The translations under genes and the position numbers were made by a program. The notes under the pieces are model-generated. The model was not told where the DNA came from. It saw only the letters and a program-made list of their open reading frames with translations, and ran no database searches. Source: Schizochytrium sp. CCTCC M209059 (taxonomy: Eukaryota; Sar; Bigyra; Thraustochytrida; Thraustochytriidae). Taken from it: a DNA stretch of 64,000 nt. Location: contig KN805413.1 of assembly GCA_000818945.1 (NCBI GenBank), positions 128,209-192,208 of the forward strand, written 5' to 3'. Positions 58,429 through 64,000 of the stretch are shown piece by piece (within the stretch, counting starts at the first letter, position 1; each line of letters opens with the position of its first letter).

Positions 58429-60669
58429 TTACGTCCGCAAAAGACCTGCGAGACATACGAGAAATGCAGTGACGAAGTGTCCACCCGTTTTCTGGCCGCG
58501 AAGTGTCGCCTGGGCAGCTGAGGCAATGTCAAAAGGATAAAATACATCCGCGGGAATCGCCGGAATAATGGGTGGGATCTCAGGCTTGTACGCAAACCAG
58601 TCTGCCTCGGTCAGCTTGTGCTCGATAAAGGTAACGGTCTGGGAGAATGTAAATGTCTGCGTTGTATTTACACCCGCGCCAGTCTTGCGCCACTGCCAGT
58701 CTGACTGACCAACCATGGCACGAACACTTAAGATCATGGGCTGCGGATTGTCGATCTCGCCCGACTTGGTCCACAACACCTCAAGATCCACGCGGTCCAC
58801 CATGTTCTGGCAAACAAGTTGACCTGGCACTGGCGACTGCGCTGTTGACGACAAGTGCGAGGTTTCACGATGCAATGAAACCCACTCCCAAGCCTTCCAT
58901 GGGTTGGCGTTACCGTAGATGCCCACTCGGGTAGCTCCCAAATCAAGGAGCGGAGCATTGCGCCGGTCGATGCACCATGAAGACAAGTCGGTGAACTCTT
59001 CATAGGTCAGTGTCACAGAGCAAGCTGACGAGGCATCGACGCCAAATAATACAGGCGTACTCGCCGTCATCTCTGTGCTGGAAACGAGGTTGTACCACGG
59101 CGAAGATGAGGAAGAAAAGCAGGCACCCCGCGGACCGCTCGCTGCCATCAAGGCCAGACCCTCTGGCAGATACGAGACAGCCGTCTTTTCATCGTCTGTT
59201 CCAGCATTTTGGCGCACAAGGTTTCCTGCTTGCACCGGAAGCCCTACAATGTAGCCAGGGTTGCCAGAGACAACGCGCTCTGGAGCAGTACTGTCCGCTA
59301 CAGACTCTGTATTGACAAAGGAGACATGAAAACTTTGTGTTAGACCCTGCTGAGCTGTCTGTGCTGCCCTGGACAAGTCCACGTTCGACAATGTCAAGTC
59401 TACCTGAACGTTCGTGATTACGCCCAAGGCGTTGTGCTCAATCACATATTTGACGCCCACAACCGCGTTTTCGCATGTGCCGCTGCTTGCATCCCAAGTC
59501 GTCGATGGCACGCTAGCCACCTGCAAGGCACGTCTCGCGCTCGGCGCATCCGTCGGTGAAGCAGAAGGAGCGACGGTGGGACTGAGGCTCTCCGTAGAGT
59601 TTGCGTCTGGGGAAGATTCCGTAGGAGACACAGTCGAGAGCGCTGTGGGCTCTGACGTGGGTTGAGCAGTTGGGCTTGAGGTACTGCCGCTCTCCCAGCT
59701 TGAGACGCTTCCCGTTTCCAGCGACTTATATAGCAAGCTTCGCACCGTGACCCTTTCCCAGTCGGTCGAAGGGGTGTTGATGGCGGAAGAAGGTCTCGTG
59801 CCAATGTAAAGGTCTTCCCCGTAGAGTGCTGTAGACAATGGACCATGTGCCTGAGTACATAATGCTTCGAGGTTCTTGACGGGCAGAATGCACTCGTTCA
59901 CTTGAACATCCGTGCCGAATTCCACAAAGTTTTGCGGTGAGCACGTGCCATCGACGCCCGCAGTAGGCAAGCTTAGCACGCCGCCCCAAGCAGCTCGAAA
60001 TGAGTCTGCCTGGATCGCAGCCACGAGGTTGTCGCCGAAAAGGTACTCTTGGCTGCCCGTCTCTGCGTCAGAGTCGGCGCTAATCGCGAAAGAATAGGAT
60101 GACTGATACGCTTCCGAGTCCAACACGGCATAATTATTCACAAGGTCCGCTTGCGACGAATAGAACTCCCCCTCGATGGCGTTGTTCTCCACACTTACAC
60201 ACACGAGGCCTTCTAATGCGTTGTCGTCCTGTTCCACATACATGTTGTACTTTTCATTTACCTGGTCCAACGAAGTGGTGTCAACGCATAATCTGCTGTC
60301 CGTAGAGCTACCGTCGGGCAGGCACTGGCCCAGCGCGTTGAAGCGTTCGACATCATCGGCGGTGCAGTCCGGGTCGCTGCAACAATATTCGTCACATTCG
60401 CCAATATTGAGATTGCACGTTTCGTGACACGTGAACGCTGTGCATGTCTCGGCAGTCTGCGCTAGGTCAAGACATTCGCAACCCGATGGAAGCGGGACGT
60501 ACCCGGTTGACGCTTCCGACAAGAGCGGCACAGAAGCCCACGTCACGTCGACACCTTGGTTGCCGGTTCCAGGCGTCAGTATCTCATATGCGTTCCCGTA
60601 CGCAAAGGTCATCGCTTCTCCTCCCGGTGCAGCGCTCGCGAGCACCACCACCACGGCTGCTGCCCTCAT
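58429..60669 (-). CDS. Tectonic family protein (ciliary transition zone)
   Basis: 746 residues from ATG 60669, which begins a signal peptide (AAAVVVVLASAAPGGEA); ATG 60723 would add 18 residues. Tectonics sit in the ciliary transition zone with the MKS complex and gate membrane protein entry. The Cys-rich motif CNLNIGECDEYCCSDPDC (residues near 85-102) is the family hallmark. Further tectonic blocks are NPGYIVGLPVQAG, LTYEEFTDLSSWC and a C-terminal hydrophobic stretch (FVTAFLVCLAGLL). A Pro/Ser/Thr-rich segment of about 55 residues (SPTAQPTSEPTALS onward) is inserted in the middle. The end of the chain is more like a membrane or GPI tail than a long helix. It implies a flagellated stage. Shares its upstream region with IRE1. 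Confidence 0.9.
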   Translation of the reverse strand: MRAAAVVVVLASAAPGGEAMTFAYGNAYEILTPGTGNQGVDVTWASVPLLSEASTGYVPLPSGCECLDLAQTAETCTAFTCHETCNLNIGECDEYCCSDPDCTADDVERFNALGQCLPDGSSTDSRLCVDTTSLDQVNEKYNMYVEQDDNALEGLVCVSVENNAIEGEFYSSQADLVNNYAVLDSEAYQSSYSFAISADSDAETGSQEYLFGDNLVAAIQADSFRAAWGGVLSLPTAGVDGTCSPQNFVEFGTDVQVNECILPVKNLEALCTQAHGPLSTALYGEDLYIGTRPSSAINTPSTDWERVTVRSLLYKSLETGSVSSWESGSTSSPTAQPTSEPTALSTVSPTESSPDANSTESLSPTVAPSASPTDAPSARRALQVASVPSTTWDASSGTCENAVVGVKYVIEHNALGVITNVQVDLTLSNVDLSRAAQTAQQGLTQSFHVSFVNTESVADSTAPERVVSGNPGYIVGLPVQAGNLVRQNAGTDDEKTAVSYLPEGLALMAASGPRGACFSSSSSPWYNLVSSTEMTASTPVLFGVDASSACSVTLTYEEFTDLSSWCIDRRNAPLLDLGATRVGIYGNANPWKAWEWVSLHRETSHLSSTAQSPVPGQLVCQNMVDRVDLEVLWTKSGEIDNPQPMILSVRAMVGQSDWQWRKTGAGVNTTQTFTFSQTVTFIEHKLTEADWFAYKPEIPPIIPAIPADVFYPFDIASAAQATLRGQKTGGHFVTAFLVCLAGLLRT

Positions 60670-60748
60670 GACGCTAGCCCAGTATTCTCTGCGCGCAGCG
60701 CGCACGCCCGACCCAGGTTGCATTTTCTCCTTGCTTCGCCAAGCGCAG

Positions 60749-60771
60749 AGACCTAGACCTAGACCTAGACC
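60749..60771. repeat. (GACCTA)n hexamer repeat upstream of tectonic
   Basis: Three to four units, then degenerate copies to about 60800. Reads as a Leu/Gly-alternating peptide on the minus strand, which explains the false extension of the tectonic frame. Confidence 0.85.
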
Positions 60772-61393
60772 AAGACTGAGACCCAGACCGAGCCTGAGAC
60801 TGACTGGCAACGCACGTCGCTCCACTTCGAAAAGAGAGAGTCGCTTCCGGCCGCCCAGCGTACGCTCACCGCGAGCCAGGCAGTCAAGCCAGATCTGCTG
60901 CCGCGCGACCGCGTCCCACTTTCGCCCCGAGCGACCGCCGCCATCTCTGCCGTCATCATTCCCTATCACCAGCAGCGCCGCAGAAACCGGCCCATCAAGT
61001 GGCCCAACGGCCCTCTGTCGCCGCCCCCGTGCGCCGTGCGCGCCGCACTCGGCCCCGGAACCGGGGCTCGACGGCCCTGAATTTAGGGCTGCGTGGAAAC
61101 TCGGGGAAACGCCTCTACGCTAAGCGCGATAGGGGCGATAGACGTCGCGGGGTAATTTTAAGACCGCAGAGGGCGCGAAGGGGGCAGCGGCGATCTGTAT
61201 GCAAAATCGCGACGCGACCCCGTCCGAGCCCCAAGGCTGCGGCGGGCCCCGCGCGAGCTGCGCTGCGCCGCGCCGCGCTGCGCCCCGAGACGTCGACGTC
61301 TCGCGCGGGAACGCCCTCGCACCGCCGCGTGTATCTGAAGGGAGCTGTTCTTCGGGAGGCACGCGCGATCAATCAATCTGGACTACGTGGTCG

Positions 61394-61466
61394 AGGACTC
61401 CGACTCCGACTCCGACGCCGACGACGACCGCGACTGCGACCGCGACTGCGACCGCGACCGCGACAA
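61394..61466. repeat. (GACTCC/GACCGC)n hexamer repeat upstream of IRE1
   Basis: About 12 hexamers GACNNN, in which the third to sixth bases vary between CTCC, CGAC and CGCG. Encodes alternating Asp-x on the plus strand but lies in no recognised gene. Confidence 0.8.
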
Positions 61467-61814
61467 CGAGGAGGAACGAGGACGGAAGTCGTGGGCTTCT
61501 GCGATAGCGAAAGGAGTCGCGCTAACGTCTGGCGACGGAACCAGCGAAAGCACAGCGCTGAGAACGTCGCGGCGCGTATTGGCGCACGGAAGGGGGCGCC
61601 AGACCTTTTCGAACGCTCTAAAAGGGCGTTGCGGCACGCAAATAAAACCGAGCGCGGTCTGAGAGCAACGCGCAAGTCTGCTTGCTCGTGGGCTCTATTC
61701 TGCGAGCTGACTTGCTGGTCCAAACGGGACGAGAATAAGATCAAGTGAAGTAGGTTGAGCGTAGTATTGCGGGTCCGGTCCGGTGGTACACTTTGCAGAA
61801 TTTCTGCGGGTCCC

Positions 61815-64000
61815 ATGCTCGCCAGCAGACTGCTCAGCTTCTGGCTTGTGCTGGTTTTGTTGGTGGGATCGGAGCAGACTTCAGCAGGTGCAAGACCTCG
61901 ACGAGGCAGAGGCGCTGTCCGCGCATCGGCATCGACCGCACTTAAGGCCTCGAGTGACGAGAATGACGCCCTCGTTTTGGATGACGATATCACTTTAGAC
62001 GATGGCATTGACATTGATAATGGTGCCGACGATCTTATGGTCGATGTACAAATCAAGCCTGGCGCTGTAGGAACTGCATCTGCCACAAGTCGGACCGCAG
62101 GCGCAGGTGCGTCCGGGGAGAATACCGACAACACTCCGGTAATTCACTACGGCGTTGCAGAGACGCCAGAAGTTATGATTGTCGGCACCGTAGATGGAGA
62201 AGTGCACGGTGTCCGTGTGGAGGATGGAGAGAAACTCTGGACGACGGATGAAGTTGGAGGACCCACCATCAAATCGTTCCAGGCACCCTCTTTCAAGGGT
62301 GGCGTCGTCCCTGGAGATGACGGCCAACTCTATATTTTCTCTGAAGAGGAGGATGACCTTTCGTTGCATCCTCTTTCTATCCCAGATCTTGTCAATAGCT
62401 GCCCGCTCACTGACACACTCGGAGGCGAAGAAGGTGAAATTCGCGTGGTCGGCCAGCGGAAAACGTCATACTATGAGATTGATCCCAACACAGGTCGGCG
62501 CCTCCGTGTTTTTACCTCAGATACTGGATCACTTTTGAACGGTCGATGGGAAATTGTTGGTGACTCTCAGCCACCCGAGCTCAGCAACAAAGATGTGCAC
62601 TTTCCAGATGCCTCGCCACTCACGATCGGCCGTGTCGACTATCATGTGCGTGCATATAATGCGGTGTCGGGACTGGAGGTTTGGAATTTCACATACGGCC
62701 AGTTTCTCTCGCGCGACCGCGACGTTCCTCGTTTGAGCCCGCGAAATCTTGAGATCGACACGGCCATGTCGCAACGTGCGACCTGGGAAGGCGTTCCTGT
62801 AACGGCCGTCTTTGGCGTGAGTCGGGCGCAGTCGTCAAAGAAGAGCTGGCGCTTTTTATCCGAGGTCTCGATCGGAAACGAAGGCCAGGCGGTCATTGGA
62901 AATCTGCCCAAGGCCAAGCCCATTTATTTGCAACGTATCAAATACAAGAGCGGCCACGTGCAAGTATACGCCACAACAAGTCGCCCAGGAAGCGATATCC
63001 GCTGCAGCAATGCTGTTTTTCCTGAGGACATTGGCTATCGTTCAAGCGACGCTGGCGTGGCCGGCGTTACCATGGACCAAGAACAGTGCACGGTCGTCGA
63101 CGAGGACTTTCCGTTGCAGGGCCCATATCATGTGACTGACCAGCACCTGATTTATGGCGACGCAGACGACATTACCGACTCCCCAGTAGATTCTGGCCGC
63201 GTCACTAAATCGTCCTTGCCGCCTCGTTGGCCGGGCCTTGGCGCTCCTCCTACTTCGCGCGGTCTGCCGAGTCCTGGGGCTGGCTCAACGAACCACGGAG
63301 CAACCCCTTCGGAGACCCCAAGGCATACGCATTTTGATTCCCCGGGTTATCCACCTGCACCTATGGACGCGGGACGAGAGCGGACGCTGCAGACCGTCAT
63401 TGGCGCTCTTTTGATTTTGGTTCTTGTTCTTTTGGCAAGCAGGCTGAATCTGTTCCGGCGTCACAAACGCGGGTCGGCCCAAGAGCTCGAGGTCCAGTAT
63501 GATCCCGCTACCGAGACAGAGCGTGTGGGTCAGCTCACCGTGCAACTCGACTCAGTTCTTGGTCGCGGCTGCCATGGCACCACGGTTCTCAAAGGGCGAC
63601 TTCGGGATCGTCCTGTTGCAGTGAAAAAGGTGGTAGCGAGCCAATTTCAGCTAGCAAAGAAGGAGATCGACCTTCTCATCCGCTCAGACGGCCACTCGAA
63701 CGTTGTGCGCTACTTTACGCAAGAGGAGACGCGGGAATTTATTTACCTCGCACTCGAATTATGCGACTTTACGCTGGAAAAGGCCGTGGAGAGTATACGC
63801 GATCTGAATCGAAGTCGTCGGGAACTTGTGCCCAAGAGCGCAAAGAAAAATGTCCGCTTGCCAGACACCACGATTGCCTTTTTACACAGTCTTGCCGATG
63901 CAACAAAACACCTTCATTCGCTATGCATCGTTCATTGCGACATTAAGCCGCAAAACATTCTCGTCATCGAAACCAAGAAGGTGGACGCAGCCAAGGCAGA
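61815..64000 (+). CDS. ERN1: IRE1-type ER stress sensor kinase/RNase (partial, runs off window)
   Basis: 728 codons from ATG 61815, open to the window end, so the kinase C-lobe and RNase are missing. The signal peptide (LLSFWLVLVLLVG) is followed by the luminal beta-propeller-like domain: TVDGEVHGVRVEDGEKLW is its first signature strand, and WNFTYGQFLS the second. A membrane helix spans about 524-545 (VIGALLILVLVLLAS). The kinase starts near 575 with GRGCHGTTVLKG, Lys604 in AVKK, RSDGHSNVVRYF and LALELCDFTLE, all close to IRE1. The catalytic loop reads H707-C-D-I-K-P-Q-N714, so the usual Arg is Cys (a non-RD loop); Asp709, Lys711 and Asn714 are intact. IRE1 senses unfolded proteins and splices mRNA. 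Call secure; the RNase part must lie beyond 64000. Confidence 0.93.
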   Translation, partial: MLASRLLSFWLVLVLLVGSEQTSAGARPRRGRGAVRASASTALKASSDENDALVLDDDITLDDGIDIDNGADDLMVDVQIKPGAVGTASATSRTAGAGASGENTDNTPVIHYGVAETPEVMIVGTVDGEVHGVRVEDGEKLWTTDEVGGPTIKSFQAPSFKGGVVPGDDGQLYIFSEEEDDLSLHPLSIPDLVNSCPLTDTLGGEEGEIRVVGQRKTSYYEIDPNTGRRLRVFTSDTGSLLNGRWEIVGDSQPPELSNKDVHFPDASPLTIGRVDYHVRAYNAVSGLEVWNFTYGQFLSRDRDVPRLSPRNLEIDTAMSQRATWEGVPVTAVFGVSRAQSSKKSWRFLSEVSIGNEGQAVIGNLPKAKPIYLQRIKYKSGHVQVYATTSRPGSDIRCSNAVFPEDIGYRSSDAGVAGVTMDQEQCTVVDEDFPLQGPYHVTDQHLIYGDADDITDSPVDSGRVTKSSLPPRWPGLGAPPTSRGLPSPGAGSTNHGATPSETPRHTHFDSPGYPPAPMDAGRERTLQTVIGALLILVLVLLASRLNLFRRHKRGSAQELEVQYDPATETERVGQLTVQLDSVLGRGCHGTTVLKGRLRDRPVAVKKVVASQFQLAKKEIDLLIRSDGHSNVVRYFTQEETREFIYLALELCDFTLEKAVESIRDLNRSRRELVPKSAKKNVRLPDTTIAFLHSLADATKHLHSLCIVHCDIKPQNILVIETKKVDAAKA

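Larger units (their letters stand above)
60670..61814. promoter_or_regulatory. Divergent upstream region, tectonic / IRE1
   Basis: 1.15 kb between divergent starts. GC-rich, with two hexamer repeat runs. The plus-strand open frame at 60999-61748 is Arg/Ala-rich and looks compositional. No gene recognised. Confidence 0.5.

Noticed and set aside
60749..60771. GACCTA run considered as interstitial telomeric repeat
   Set aside because: The unit is GACCTA/TAGGTC, not the TTAGGG or TTTAGGG type, and only three or four copies are present.
60999..62134. Open frames of about 250 residues on both strands around 61-62 kb
   Set aside because: The plus frame is compositional Arg/Ala sequence. The minus frame overlaps the IRE1 start, which has a signal peptide and family motifs.

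Overview
The window comes from a nuclear eukaryotic genome with long, apparently intronless genes in GC-rich DNA. The set includes a tectonic homologue (a protein of the ciliary transition zone), IRE1, PIG-N, CAF-1 p150, C2CD5, an MT-A70 methyltransferase-like protein and BCS1-type AAA ATPases. This indicates a unicellular eukaryote with a flagellated stage. Very long serine- and acid-rich proteins, few introns and alternating gene orientation fit a thraustochytrid (Labyrinthulea, stramenopile). That assignment is inference from style, not from a marker gene.

Layout: 0.2-6.6 kb (-) a polycystin-type TRP channel carrying an N-terminal nicotinamidase-like domain, ankyrin repeats and two RyR domains. 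8.4-17.4 kb (+) a Furry-like scaffold ending in an RGS domain. 17.8-21.3 kb (-) CAF-1 large subunit. 22.5-24.8 kb (+) MT-A70-family protein. 25.1-26.6 kb (-) secreted repeat protein. 27.1-34.6 kb (+) giant C2CD5. 34.6-37.4 kb is gene-free, rich in simple repeats, and holds a 22-base run of N. 37.4-39.4 kb (+) Sec14/CRAL-TRIO protein with a membrane hairpin. 39.9-40.7 kb (-) 2OG-Fe(II) oxygenase. 41.0-42.7 kb (+) unknown protein with 12-residue tandem repeats. 42.9-44.1 kb (-) TrhO/TSTD2-like rhodanese protein. 44.5-45.8 kb (+) secreted amidohydrolase-like protein with altered metal ligands. 46.7-52.8 kb a BCS1 cluster: a duplicated N-terminal module, two full genes, and between them a broken zinc-finger-like pseudogene. 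53.4-56.3 kb (+) PIG-N. 57.2-58.1 kb (+) PP4/PP6-like phosphatase. 58.4-60.7 kb (-) tectonic. 61.8-64.0 kb (+) IRE1, cut by the window end.

The genes do not form a pathway. They mostly alternate in divergent pairs sharing an upstream region and convergent pairs with short 3' gaps. PIG-N (GPI anchor synthesis) and IRE1 (unfolded protein sensor) both act at the ER, but this looks coincidental.

The most interesting items are: the nicotinamidase-TRP channel fusion whose enzyme domain has Ala in place of the catalytic Lys, suggesting a ligand sensor; the Furry-RGS fusion; the BCS1 cluster, with an almost identical 278-bp tract over the Walker A-Walker B core inside otherwise diverged genes (gene conversion) and an in-frame 594-bp-spaced duplication of the N-terminal module; and several proteins with changed catalytic motifs (SPPW in MT-A70, HCD in IRE1, E/G in the amidohydrolase). 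All starts are the most plausible ATG; some open frames extend further upstream without an ATG.
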